DNA of 64,000 nt from Ensifer canadensis (GTDB lineage: Bacteria > Pseudomonadota > Alphaproteobacteria > Rhizobiales > Rhizobiaceae): the NCBI RefSeq assembly GCF_017488845.2, contig NZ_CP083373.1, forward strand, positions 372,001 through 436,000, written 5' to 3'. Positions 1-8,480 of the stretch are shown piece after piece. Positions within the stretch are counted from its first letter, which is position 1. The number at the start of each line of letters is the position of its first letter. The position numbers and the translations under genes are program-made. The notes beneath the pieces were generated by a model, which did no database searches, had not been told where the DNA came from, and was given only the letters and a program-made list of their open reading frames with translations.

Positions 1-752
1 TCTGCAAAGGCCAGGTTCATGAGCGGCATCAGTTCGCGGTGCAGGGCCAGCGCCTCTTCGGTTTTGCCCGAGGAGGCGAGGTCGAAGAGGTGGCGCCAGG
101 TGCGCGGCAGCAGGTTGGCCGTCACGACGATACCGCCCTTGGCGCCCGCGGCGACATGCAGCGGAAACAGCGTGTCTTCGCCGCTCAGAACGGTGAAGGA
201 GGTATCCACCCCCGCTACGACCCGCAGGTAGTGATACATATCTGTGTTGCAGGCCTTCATGCCGATGATGCGTTCATGGCGCGACAGCTCGTGCATCACG
301 TCCGGATCGATAGCGATGCGGGTGCGGTAGGGGATTTCGTAGATTAGAATCGGCAGGGGCGAATTGTCCGCATAGCGCAGGAAGTAATCGCGGATTCCGG
401 CCTGGCTCGGGTTGGTGTAGTAGGGCGTGATCACGAGAAGCGCATCCGCACCCGCGGCGGCGAAATCCCGCGCGGCATCGAGCGCGTCATGGAAGCCGGT
501 GTCCAGCACGCCGGGGACGACCGGTCCGCAGCCGGCCATTGCCTTGGAGCTCATCTCGACGAATCGGTTACGTTCACTGCGCGACAAGGCGCCGTATTCG
601 CCGGTGCCGCCAAGCGGCACAACGCCGTCGACCCCTTGCTGCTTCAGCCAGGAAAACAAAGCGTCGGCCGCTTTCACATCAATGGTATCGTCACTCTGAA
701 CCGGTGTCACGAGCGCCGGTAGGATGCCGCAAAGGCCTGTGGAGTCGAGCAT
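1..752 (-). CDS. DapA-family aldolase/lyase, partial
   Basis: The frame opens at an ATG read leftwards from 752 and runs off the window edge after about 250 codons, so the C-terminus is missing. It is a class I TIM-barrel lyase of the dihydrodipicolinate synthase / N-acetylneuraminate lyase family. Visible marks are the GGTGEYG loop near residue 50, the YEIPYRT segment carrying the barrel tyrosine, and GMKACN with the Schiff-base lysine. The family cleaves or condenses 2-keto acids with aldehydes in the cytoplasm. It is the last visible gene of a leftward operon, 120 bp after a fused permease, beside an FAD-dependent hydroxyacid dehydrogenase and a LacI regulator. A catabolic aldolase is therefore more likely than lysine biosynthesis. 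The substrate cannot be read from sequence. Confidence 0.9.
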   Translation of the reverse strand, partial: MLDSTGLCGILPALVTPVQSDDTIDVKAADALFSWLKQQGVDGVVPLGGTGEYGALSRSERNRFVEMSSKAMAGCGPVVPGVLDTGFHDALDAARDFAAAGADALLVITPYYTNPSQAGIRDYFLRYADNSPLPILIYEIPYRTRIAIDPDVMHELSRHERIIGMKACNTDMYHYLRVVAGVDTSFTVLSGEDTLFPLHVAAGAKGGIVVTANLLPRTWRHLFDLASSGKTEEALALHRELMPLMNLAFA

Positions 753-872
753 GGTCATTCCTTTCATGCGATGGTACCGCGACGGAAAAACGTGGAGGCG
801 GTTTTCCGTCGATGCGGTGATAGCGGGGTAAGGGAAGCGGCCCGTATGAAACGGGGCGGGCCGCTCCGGAAT

Positions 873-2642
873 TCAGCGGGCCAGACTTCGCTGGCGAAGG
901 CGATCCGCGATGAAGATCAGCGCCGAGATGAAGACGAGCAGGCAGGTGGAGACCGCCGCGATGACCGGCGAGACCTGTAGCGTCACCTCGTCCCAGAACT
1001 GCTTGGGTAGCGTCGCATTCAGCCCACCCGACGAGAACAGCGCGATGGTCAGCTCATCGAAGGATGTGGCGAAGGCGAAGAGGAAGGCAGAGAACATGCC
1101 CGCCGCGAGGATTGGGAACGTGACGTGGAGGAGGCTTCTTGCCGGATTCGCGCCGAGACTTTGCGCCGCGAGATCGAGACGCGTGTCGTAATTTCGCAGC
1201 ACCGCCACCATGGTCATCACCACGTAGGGAACGCAGACTACGGTATGGCCGATGATCAAGCCGAGTGAGGTGCCGACGAGGTTCAGTTCTGCGAAGACGT
1301 AGAACAGGCCGACGGCGATGATGATGCGCGGCGCGACGATCGGCGACAGCACGAAGGCCAGCAGCGCCGCCTTGCCGCGTATCTGGGCACGGGCAAGCAG
1401 GAAGGCCGCCGGAACGCCGATCAGCATCGACAGCACGCCGGCGCCGAGCGCGACCGTCAGCGAGCGCCACAGTGCCTGCTTCCAGACTGGCGTGTTCCAC
1501 ATCTGCCAGTACCATTCGGTGGTGAAACCGGAGGGCGGCCAGTTGAGACCCGACTGGCTGAAAGAGATCGGCACCATCAGCAAAGCGGGCAGGCTGATGA
1601 GGATAAGGATCGTCCAGACGAAGGCGGTCAGCGGCCATGGGGTCTTGCCCGCATCGCTGCTCTTGCTGCTGGCGGGAAACAGAGCGATCAGACGGTCGCT
1701 CGCATCGCCGACCACCGCCAGCACCTTGGCGCCCGCGCGCCGTGCTGCGGTGTCGCGGTTGGCGTTCGTCGCGGCGCTTTCGCCGGTCAGGCTCGCAAAG
1801 CCGAAAATCCGGTCGTAAAGGAAGAAGACGATCAGCACGACGACAAGCAGCAGGACGGAAATCGCCCCTGCCAGTCCCCAGTTCAGGGTCTGCTGTACCT
1901 GGTCAATGATGAGTTGCGTGATCATCGTCTCGAACCGGCCACCGAGCAGGGTGGGCACGATGAAGAAGCCGATGGCGGTGACGAACACCATGATCGCGGC
2001 GGCGGCAACGCCGGGCACGGACAGCGGGAAATAAACCGTCCAGAAGGCGGAGCCAGGGCGCGCGCCAAGCGTGGAGGCCGCGCGCGGCAGGTTGCGGTCG
2101 ATGTTCTCCATGACCGCGAGCATCGTCATGACCGCCAACGGCAGCATGGCATGGACCATGCCGACCAGCACCGCGCCGAGGCTGTAGATCAGGTTTGCAG
2201 GACGGTCGATAATGCCGACGGACAGGAGGAATTGGTTGACCACGCCGTTGCGGCCGAGGATCACCACCCAGGCGAAAGCGCGCACGAGAAAGCTCGTCCA
2301 GAACGAGAGCAGGACGAGGAAGATCAGCCGGCTCTTCATACGTTTTTCGGTGCAAGAGATGAGGTAGGCTACCGGATACCCGAGCACCACCGACAGGAAC
2401 GTGGTGATGAGAGAGATCTTCAGCGTGATCCACAGGACATTCAGATAGAGGCCGGAGGCGAAGAGCTGCTTGTAGGCGGCAAGCGAGAAGCCGTCGGCGT
2501 CGAAGAAGCTCAGCGACAGGAGCCGGCCGACCGGGTAGACCAGGAAGGCGATGAGCAGCAGCAGAAGCGGCGCGATCATCAGCCAGTTCTTGACCCAAGT
2601 CGGCAGGGGGGCTGCATGCGGGCGGTTTGGAGCCGTGCTCAT
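873..2642 (-). CDS. ABC importer permease, two fused MetI-type domains (PotB-PotC-like)
   Basis: This 589-residue inner-membrane protein is about twice the length of a normal PotB or PotC subunit and contains two complete permease halves, each with its own EAA-type loop (residues start near AASTLGA and AAQSLGA). The halves are joined by a polar linker. I take the ATG at 2642 because it sits 4 bp after the stop of the ATPase gene with GGGAG just upstream. The longer in-frame extension overlaps the ATPase gene. It would form the membrane channel as a single chain with the adjacent ATPase and binding protein. Class: spermidine/putrescine/iron-type importer. Substrate unknown. Confidence 0.93.
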   Translation of the reverse strand: MSTAPNRPHAAPLPTWVKNWLMIAPLLLLLIAFLVYPVGRLLSLSFFDADGFSLAAYKQLFASGLYLNVLWITLKISLITTFLSVVLGYPVAYLISCTEKRMKSRLIFLVLLSFWTSFLVRAFAWVVILGRNGVVNQFLLSVGIIDRPANLIYSLGAVLVGMVHAMLPLAVMTMLAVMENIDRNLPRAASTLGARPGSAFWTVYFPLSVPGVAAAAIMVFVTAIGFFIVPTLLGGRFETMITQLIIDQVQQTLNWGLAGAISVLLLVVVLIVFFLYDRIFGFASLTGESAATNANRDTAARRAGAKVLAVVGDASDRLIALFPASSKSSDAGKTPWPLTAFVWTILILISLPALLMVPISFSQSGLNWPPSGFTTEWYWQMWNTPVWKQALWRSLTVALGAGVLSMLIGVPAAFLLARAQIRGKAALLAFVLSPIVAPRIIIAVGLFYVFAELNLVGTSLGLIIGHTVVCVPYVVMTMVAVLRNYDTRLDLAAQSLGANPARSLLHVTFPILAAGMFSAFLFAFATSFDELTIALFSSGGLNATLPKQFWDEVTLQVSPVIAAVSTCLLVFISALIFIADRLRQRSLAR

Positions 2643-2646
2643 GGGG

Positions 2647-3747
2647 TCATGCTCCCGCGTTGCCGGTGATCGCCACGGCGTCCGTGCCATGCCAGGAGAG
2701 GGCGACCACATTGCCAATGCGGAAGGTCTGGCCGCTGGCGCGGGTCGGGAACGCGGCGAGCAGATCTGGAAGCTCCTCGTCGGAGGCTTTCATGTAGACC
2801 TTGGTCAGGCTTCCGGTCACCATCACATCTGTCACGGTGGCGCCCAGCCTGTCGTCGTCACCATCCTTGGCCAGTTCGATCGAGAGGTTCTGCGGGCGGA
2901 TCATGATGTGGATGGTATCGCCGGTGGAAACCTTGCCATCGGCAAGGGCGCGGGCCTTTACGGCGCGCGATCCGATCGCGAGCGCGATCTCGTCGCCGGC
3001 AATGGCCTCGACCTTGGCGGGCAACAGATTGGACTCGCCGAGGAAATCGGCGACGAACAGCGTCTGCGGGCGGAAATAGAGATCGCCCGGCGTGCCGAGC
3101 TGCTCGATCCTGCCAGAGTTCATCAGGCAGATGCGATCCGACATGGTCATCGCCTCTTCCTGGTCGTGGGTCACATAGACGATCGTCGCGCCGAGTTCCC
3201 GGTGAATGCGTTTGATCTCGAGCTGCATGTGTTCGCGCAACTTCTTGTCGAGTGCACCGAGCGGTTCGTCCATGAGAATGATGGAGGGGCGGTAGACCAT
3301 GCAGCGGGCGAGCGCCACGCGCTGCTGCTGGCCGCCGGAAAGTTCCTTTGGATAGCGCTGTGCGATATGCGGCAGGCGGATCATTTCCAGCGCCTCCTGC
3401 GCGCGGCGGCGCGCCTCTTCGGCCTGAACCTTGCGCATCTTCAGCGGGAAGGCGATGTTTTCCAGAATGGTCATATGCGGGAACAGCGCGTAGTTCTGGA
3501 AGACGACGCCGATATCGCGCAGATGCGGTGCGCTATAGGTCACCTCGTCAGTGCCGATCAGCACCGCGCCGCCATCGGGGCGGGCAAGGCCGGCAACAAG
3601 GCTGAGGAGCGTCGTCTTTCCCGAGCCAGACGGCCCGAGCAAGGTGAGGAATTCGCCCTCGGCGACGGTGAGGTCCGTCTCGGCGAGTGCGACGAACTCC
3701 CCGTAGCGTTTGGAGAGCTTCTGCACGGTCAGGCTGGATGAAGACAT
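2647..3747 (-). CDS. ABC importer ATPase, PotA-like
   Basis: This 366-residue cytoplasmic ATPase energises the adjacent fused permease. It shows Walker A GPSGSGKTT near residue 38, the Q-loop VVFQNYALFP, the LSGGQQQR signature near 136, Walker B IILMDEP near 156 and a C-terminal TOBE-like region. Length and order match PotA/UgpC-type subunits. It follows the binding-protein gene by 66 bp and precedes the permease by 4 bp, so the three are almost certainly co-transcribed leftwards. Confidence 0.95.
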   Translation of the reverse strand: MSSSSLTVQKLSKRYGEFVALAETDLTVAEGEFLTLLGPSGSGKTTLLSLVAGLARPDGGAVLIGTDEVTYSAPHLRDIGVVFQNYALFPHMTILENIAFPLKMRKVQAEEARRRAQEALEMIRLPHIAQRYPKELSGGQQQRVALARCMVYRPSIILMDEPLGALDKKLREHMQLEIKRIHRELGATIVYVTHDQEEAMTMSDRICLMNSGRIEQLGTPGDLYFRPQTLFVADFLGESNLLPAKVEAIAGDEIALAIGSRAVKARALADGKVSTGDTIHIMIRPQNLSIELAKDGDDDRLGATVTDVMVTGSLTKVYMKASDEELPDLLAAFPTRASGQTFRIGNVVALSWHGTDAVAITGNAGA

Positions 3748-3813
3748 GGCGGCCCCGTTGGGTGGTAGTAACTTGAAGGGCGGGGCCCGCTCGCAATCGA
3801 GCCCCGCATTCGA

Positions 3814-4896
3814 TCAGCTGAGGAGCCAGCTGTTGTAGCGCTCGATGACGGCCGCCTGGTTGTCGAGCCAATATTTGGCATCGATCTGGATGCCGCGTGC
3901 GATATGTTCGGGATAGGTCGGCGAATCCTGGGCGACCTTCGCGTCGATCATGTCGAACACTTCTGGCTGGGTCACGCCGGCTGCGAAATATTCCATCAGG
4001 GCCGCCTGGCGCTTGACGTCGGAGGCGAACTTGATGAACTCGCGGCAGGCATCCGCATTCGGCGTGCCGGCGAGGATCGACCAGCTGTCGAGGCCCCAGA
4101 TGTTCTGGTCCCAGACGATCTCGACGGGCGCGCCGGCCGTGCGTGCAGACTGGGCTCGGGAGACCCAGGTCGGGATCAGATCGACTTCGCCGGAGGTCAG
4201 CATCTGCTCGACCTGTGCGCCGCTCGTCCAGAACACCTCGACATTCGGCTTGATGCGGTCGAGCGTCTTGAAGGCGCGGTCGATATCGCAGGGGTAGACG
4301 TCCTTGGCGGCGATGCCGTCGGCCATCAACGCCTGCTCGATCGTGTCAAAAGGATGCTTGCGCAGCGCCCGGCGACCGTCGAAACCCTCAACATCATAGA
4401 AATCCTTCCAGGATTTCGGCGCTTCGCGACCTTCGAACGCATCGGTGCGATAGGCGAGCACTGTGGTGTAGACATTGTTGCCGACACCGTATTCGGACAT
4501 GTACTGCTTTGGCAGGGTCGCAACCACGGGGTCGCTTTCGAGGCCGTGCGGCTCGAGATATTTCTTGTCGCCGGTCGTCAACATCAGGATGGCCGGCTGG
4601 CTGATCTTTGCCATGTCCCAGGTGTAGGAACCGGCATCGACCATGGAGCGGATCTGCGCGGTCGGCTCGGCATTGGCCTGCACGCCGACCACCTCGATCC
4701 CCGTCGCTTCCTGGAACGGACGGTAGAAAACGGCGCCGTAGGCCTTGGTATAGATGCCGCCGTCGTCGCGCACGACGATACGCTTGCCCTCGGCGCGCGA
4801 TGGCGTCCAGATCGCGGGGGCGGCGAGCGCGGCGCCCGCGACGGCGGTGGTTTTCAAGATCTGGCGACGCGACCAGCCCTGTTTCAAGATGCTCAT
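3814..4896 (-). CDS. Periplasmic substrate-binding protein, PotD/family 1-like
   Basis: A 360-residue exported binding protein. The N-terminus carries a twin-arginine signal (SRRQILK at residues 9-15, then a hydrophobic stretch and a small-residue cleavage site before EGKRIVV). The start is set by GAGGAG seven bases before the ATG. The mature part resembles extracellular solute-binding proteins of the spermidine/putrescine and Fe(III) groups. It delivers ligand to the permease and ATPase encoded downstream. It lies between the FAD dehydrogenase gene and the ATPase gene in the LacI-linked operon. The ligand is not predictable; the neighbouring enzymes suggest a hydroxy- or keto-acid-related compound. 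Confidence 0.92.
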   Translation of the reverse strand: MSILKQGWSRRQILKTTAVAGAALAAPAIWTPSRAEGKRIVVRDDGGIYTKAYGAVFYRPFQEATGIEVVGVQANAEPTAQIRSMVDAGSYTWDMAKISQPAILMLTTGDKKYLEPHGLESDPVVATLPKQYMSEYGVGNNVYTTVLAYRTDAFEGREAPKSWKDFYDVEGFDGRRALRKHPFDTIEQALMADGIAAKDVYPCDIDRAFKTLDRIKPNVEVFWTSGAQVEQMLTSGEVDLIPTWVSRAQSARTAGAPVEIVWDQNIWGLDSWSILAGTPNADACREFIKFASDVKRQAALMEYFAAGVTQPEVFDMIDAKVAQDSPTYPEHIARGIQIDAKYWLDNQAAVIERYNSWLLS

Positions 4897-4974
4897 GCCT
4901 GTTCTCCTCTTGCACTGTTTCGTTGCTGATGCCGGCTCTCTGGCCGATACGGGTGGACTTGCGGAACCGCCGGT

Positions 4975-6402
4975 CTATGTCGCCGGCGGAAGGAGGCGGC
5001 CCGGGTTGAACAATCCCCTGGGATCGATGGCCGATTTGATGGCGCGCATCAGGGTCAGGTCCGCCGGCGTCTTGTAGCGATCCATTTCCTTGAGCGAGAC
5101 CTGGCCGACGCCATGCTCGGCGCTGAACGTGCCGCCCAGCGCATGCGCGACGTCATTGATGGCGTGACGAATGGCTGTTGCGATCTCGTTGCGCTTTTCC
5201 AGCGCGTTCCAGTGCTCGAACGAAAAGAACGGAATGAAATGGACATTGCCATCGCCCATATGGCCGACGATGACCAGCGCCGCTTCGGGAGCCAGCGCAC
5301 GAACGGCTGCGCCGGTGCGGTCGATGAATTCGGCCGTGGCCGAAACCGGGACGGCGCAATCGGTGGTCAGGCCGACGCCAGCCTTCTTGTTGGCCTCCGA
5401 GACGCTGTGGCGGATCTCCCAGAGAGCGGCGCGCTGGCCGTCGCTCGCGGCGATGACCGCATCGGCGATGAGGCCGCTTTCGAAGGCCCGTTCCAGAACG
5501 GACTGCAAGGCCCCGTCGAGATCTTCCTCGCCGCCGGTGTCGGACAGTTCGACCAGGAGATGCCAGTTGTGTTCGGTCTCGAGCGGCGCGCGGCGCTGCG
5601 GCACATGACGGACGACGAGATCGAGCTGCGTGTGGTTCATCAGCTCGAAGCCGGAAAGCTTCGCGGCGTTGCGCTCCTGCATCAGCGTCAGCATGCGGAC
5701 AGCGGCCTGAGGATCGGAAAGGCCGATCCAGGCCATCGCATGACGCGTGGGCAGGGGATGCAGCTTGAGGACGGCGGCGGTGACGATGCCGAGCGTTCCC
5801 TCGGAGCCGATGAACAGGTGCTTGAGATCGTAGCCGGTGTTGTTCTTACGCAGTGCCTTCAGGTCCGACCAGATGGTGCCATCCGGCAGCACCGCTTCAA
5901 GCCCCAGGACGTTCTCGCGGGTATTGCCGTAGCGAAGGACGGATGTTCCGCCGGCATTGGTGGCGATAGTGCCGCCAATCTGGCAGGAGCCTTCAGCGCC
6001 GAGGCTGACGGGATAATAGCGGCCAGCCTCACGTGCGGCCTCCTGCACATGGGCGAGCACGCAGCCGGCTTCGATCTCCATGGTGTTGTTGACCGGATCG
6101 ACTTTGCGGATACGCCGCATGCGTTCGAGGTTGACGATGACGGGCGCAGGGCCGTCGGACGGCGGAACTGAACCGCCGACGAGGCCCGTATTGCCGCCCT
6201 GCGCCAGGACCGGAACCGCATGGCGATGGCAGCAAGCCACAATGGCGGCGACCTGATCGGCAGTCGCCGGCCGCGTGACGCACAAGGCCTTTCCCCGGTA
6301 GCGGCCCCGCCAGTCTTCGGTAGCAAACGCCATATCTGCGTCTTCGACGAGGATCGCATCCTTGCCGACGAGATCGACCAGTTCCTCGACTAGTGTCATC
6401 AT
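4975..6402 (-). CDS. FAD-linked D-2-hydroxyacid dehydrogenase (GlcD / D-2-hydroxyglutarate dehydrogenase family)
   Basis: A protein of about 475 residues with an N-terminal PCMH-type FAD domain (GGNTGLVGGS near residue 69, then GGTIATNAGG) and a C-terminal FAD-oxidase domain with GHMGDGNVHF and EHGVGQVSLKEMDRYK, typical of glycolate oxidase GlcD, D-lactate and D-2-hydroxyglutarate dehydrogenases. The family oxidises D-2-hydroxyacids to 2-keto acids. The frame extends further upstream to 6723, but I choose the tandem ATGs at 6402/6399 because GGAAACG precedes them and homology begins there. It is the first structural gene of the leftward operon; its keto-acid product could feed the DapA-family aldolase. 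Substrate unknown. Confidence 0.92.
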   Translation of the reverse strand: MMTLVEELVDLVGKDAILVEDADMAFATEDWRGRYRGKALCVTRPATADQVAAIVACCHRHAVPVLAQGGNTGLVGGSVPPSDGPAPVIVNLERMRRIRKVDPVNNTMEIEAGCVLAHVQEAAREAGRYYPVSLGAEGSCQIGGTIATNAGGTSVLRYGNTRENVLGLEAVLPDGTIWSDLKALRKNNTGYDLKHLFIGSEGTLGIVTAAVLKLHPLPTRHAMAWIGLSDPQAAVRMLTLMQERNAAKLSGFELMNHTQLDLVVRHVPQRRAPLETEHNWHLLVELSDTGGEEDLDGALQSVLERAFESGLIADAVIAASDGQRAALWEIRHSVSEANKKAGVGLTTDCAVPVSATAEFIDRTGAAVRALAPEAALVIVGHMGDGNVHFIPFFSFEHWNALEKRNEIATAIRHAINDVAHALGGTFSAEHGVGQVSLKEMDRYKTPADLTLMRAIKSAIDPRGLFNPGRLLPPAT

Positions 6403-6413
6403 GTCGTTTCCAT

Positions 6414-6453
6414 TTAATTGGTATGCGATTACTGTAATTGCTATACGATACAG
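6414..6453. promoter_or_regulatory. Candidate operator before the dehydrogenase operon
   Basis: An AT-rich patch just upstream of the dehydrogenase start contains the pseudo-palindrome GCGATTACTGTAATTGC (6425-6441, one mismatched pair). It also contains an 11-bp imperfect direct repeat, TGGTATGCGAT and TGCTATACGAT. The position suits a repressor site, most simply for the LacI protein encoded upstream. No experimental motif is known to me, so this is inference from position and symmetry. Confidence 0.4.
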
Positions 6454-6772
6454 ATGATCAACCCTCTTGGCAAGAGGCGGCGACATTCGCATAAAATGCG
6501 AGGTGATTTGTTCTCGCGGATAATCGTGAAAGGTGCAGTCGGTCCGAATGCGAAACGATGCAATGGCCGATAGCCCATCTGGCGACGCCGACCATGCCGA
6601 CGGGTCGGACGGCAAGCTCTTGAGCCGCAGCCTTCCGGCCGCGGTGCGCACCGACAGCGAAGAGATCCCGCCCGCGTCATCCACCCCATCGAGGAGGGGC
6701 AGTCCGGTCGACGGCGGCTCCATTCCGCTCGGTGGGCGTTTCGTGCTCGCTCAGAGCGCGATCAGCTGGGTG

Positions 6773-6816
6773 CTGCCTCGTCATGCCCGCTTGATCGGCG
6801 AGGCAGTGAAGCGGGC
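6773..6816. promoter_or_regulatory. Two interleaved perfect 8-bp inverted repeats (pseudoknot-capable)
   Basis: CTGCCTCG (6773) pairs with CGAGGCAG (6799), and GCCCGCTT (6785) pairs with AAGCGGGC (6809). The arms alternate, so the RNA could form an H-type pseudoknot or two mutually exclusive hairpins. It lies about 90 bp downstream of the LacI stop on the leftward transcript. It could be a terminator or attenuator of the LacI message, but no U-tract follows. Confidence 0.45.
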
Positions 6817-6906
6817 AAGTGGACGAATTAAGTCGCTCACCATGCCGGATAGCGAACCCCGAGGGCATTAGAGAGAGGCGAGGTCGCTTTTGGGTGCACG
6901 GCCTCG

Positions 6907-7965
6907 CTACGCCCGAGATGTTGGGCCCGTGCTTTCACGGGGGACGAATTCGACCGGCAGCAGCGCCGTGGAGGCCAGCGGCTTTCCCGAAATTGCATCG
7001 ACAAGCACTTCGACCGCGCGCGCGCCCATGGCGGCTCCGGGCGTGCGCAGGGTCGTCAGCGCGGGGCGAACATAGGCTGCGACGTCGAGATCGTTGAAGC
7101 CCAAGACAGAAAGGTCGTTTGGAACATCCAGCCGCAGCTCGATCGCCAGCTGTATCAGGGCGACCGCGATCACGTCGTTCACCGCGAAGACTGCCGTCGG
7201 CCGGTCCTCGCGCAACAATTCCGGTGCTGTTCGCTGGCGAACAGCCTCGACGGTGTAGTGCTCGGCCTGCCAAACTTCGACGGACAGACCCAATCTCGCA
7301 GCCGCCGCCTCGAAACCGGCGCGCCTGCGGACAGGGCCGGGCCAGCTCGGCTTCACGGTCATAATGGCGACGCGCCTATGGCCGAGCGCGGCAAGATGTG
7401 CCGCAGCTTGGTCTCCCCCGTCCTCGTCCGCCGCGGCGACGCCGCATATGAAATCGCGCTTACGGTTCTCCTGAAGCAGCGCGATGGGAACCTTCTCGGT
7501 CCGGGCGATGCGTTGCAGGCGTTCCAGCTGCGCTTCGGGCATCAGTTCCGTGCTGCAGATCAGCGCGTCGGCACGCCCTTCCCGGACCAACCGTATGGCT
7601 TCCATCTCCGCCGTTCCCTGCCGGGTCAGGACGGGCGTGACGTAGTAGCCGAGTTCGCGCGCTCTGTTGGTGGCCCCGTAGAGGAACATCCCGTGAAGCG
7701 GTTCCCAACCTTCCCGCATGCGCTCCTGCGAGAGGTCCGCGCCATCTTCCAGCAGCATCGCGATCATGCCCGATTGCTTTAGCCGAAGCGCGCGCGCGGC
7801 GGCGCTCGGCCGATAGCCAAGTTCGCTGATGGCGGCCTCGAGGCGTTGAAGGTTCTGGCCTCGTGGCTTGAAACGTCCGGTCAAGAAGTTGGAGACTGTT
7901 TGCGCGGAAACGCCGGCCAGGGCCGCGACGTCCGCAATGGTCGGGGGCTTCGTCTTCTTGTCCAT
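6907..7965 (-). CDS. LacI-family transcriptional regulator
   Basis: A 352-residue regulator. The N-terminal LacI helix-turn-helix is clear (TIADVAALAGVSAQTVSNFL at about residues 9-28, hinge helix near 50-60), followed by a periplasmic-binding-like effector domain. GGAA precedes the ATG at 7965. It is encoded at the head of the leftward uptake and dehydrogenase cluster, from which it is separated by about 500 bp, and probably represses that cluster until a sugar- or acid-type inducer binds. The effector is unknown. Confidence 0.93.
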   Translation of the reverse strand: MDKKTKPPTIADVAALAGVSAQTVSNFLTGRFKPRGQNLQRLEAAISELGYRPSAAARALRLKQSGMIAMLLEDGADLSQERMREGWEPLHGMFLYGATNRARELGYYVTPVLTRQGTAEMEAIRLVREGRADALICSTELMPEAQLERLQRIARTEKVPIALLQENRKRDFICGVAAADEDGGDQAAAHLAALGHRRVAIMTVKPSWPGPVRRRAGFEAAAARLGLSVEVWQAEHYTVEAVRQRTAPELLREDRPTAVFAVNDVIAVALIQLAIELRLDVPNDLSVLGFNDLDVAAYVRPALTTLRTPGAAMGARAVEVLVDAISGKPLASTALLPVEFVPRESTGPTSRA

Positions 7966-8225
7966 CTGTGTTCCTCACCCTGCTTTCGGCCAACCACCAC
8001 GTTAGTACGCGATCCCTCGGGCGGACAACGGTTTCGCTGTTTCGTCAGCCAAAGATTGCGACGGGCTATCTGTCAAACCTCCTCGCGCAATTCGGCCCCG
8101 CTTGCCCCGTTACAGGATTTTTCCGCGCCACCGCCCTTGTGTTTTTTCTATTTCGTAGCTCTAATGTTTATATCGTTAAAGTTTTTTCGGCAAGCGGCCT
8201 TTCAGCCTCTTGACCACGAGCAGCT
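7966..8225. other. Divergent intergenic region
   Basis: AT-richer DNA between the leftward LacI gene and the rightward dipeptide-type operon. It should hold the LacI promoter. I see no gene in it; the regulatory palindrome of the rightward operon begins at 8226. Confidence 0.5.
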
Positions 8226-8249
8226 TTCATATATCGTTTCGTATATGAA
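8226..8249. promoter_or_regulatory. 24-bp operator, copy 1 of the block B/D regulon
   Basis: Perfect 8-bp inverted repeat TTCATATA-N8-TATATGAA. The same 24-bp element recurs at 21128-21151 (22 of 24 identical, opposite orientation) and 26655-26678 (18 of 24). Here it lies 30 bp before a small ORF and about 230 bp before the permease of the dipeptide-type operon. The copy before the GntR gene at 26741 suggests that regulator binds all three. Confidence 0.75.
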
Positions 8250-8278
8250 GTGGCGAAATAAGCAGGGGAACGCGCGCC

Positions 8279-8479
8279 ATGAATGACGATAGACAGATTC
8301 CAGCACAGTACGGTCTGAACGAGCGTGGCGAAGCCGCCGAGGCGGCGAGCGCAATTGTGACGGTGATCGCAAAGGCGGCGGCCTGTCCCTTCGACGGGGT
8401 ATCAGCGCCTTGCGGCCAGCCCTGCGGCGGCTGCATCCGGCGCGGCCGCTTTCCCGACCGCCTGACGGGAGGGTTTTGA
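8279..8479 (+). CDS. Small cysteine-containing protein (leader ORF?)
   Basis: A 66-codon frame directly after operator copy 1. AGGGGA lies about 9 bp before the ATG, and its stop ends one base before the permease start, so the two would be translationally coupled. The predicted protein has cysteines at 36, 45, 49 and 52 (C-x8-C-x3-C-x2-C, within CGQPCGGC), a spacing that could hold a metal. I recognise no family. It could be a genuine small protein, a coupling leader peptide or chance. Position and ribosome site favour translation. Confidence 0.5.
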   Translation: MNDDRQIPAQYGLNERGEAAEAASAIVTVIAKAAACPFDGVSAPCGQPCGGCIRRGRFPDRLTGGF

Positions 8480-8480
8480 G

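Larger units (their letters stand above)
6403..6906. other. Intergenic region between LacI and dehydrogenase genes
   Basis: About 500 bp without a convincing gene. Apart from the operator candidate next to the dehydrogenase and an interleaved pair of inverted repeats (6773-6816), I see nothing coding. The reading frames present lack homology, ribosome sites and plausible composition. Confidence 0.6.

Noticed and set aside
4975..6723. Longer version of the FAD dehydrogenase starting at 6723
   Set aside because: The extra 107 residues have no family match, include the regulatory patch and lack a ribosome site. The ATG pair at 6402/6399 is better supported.
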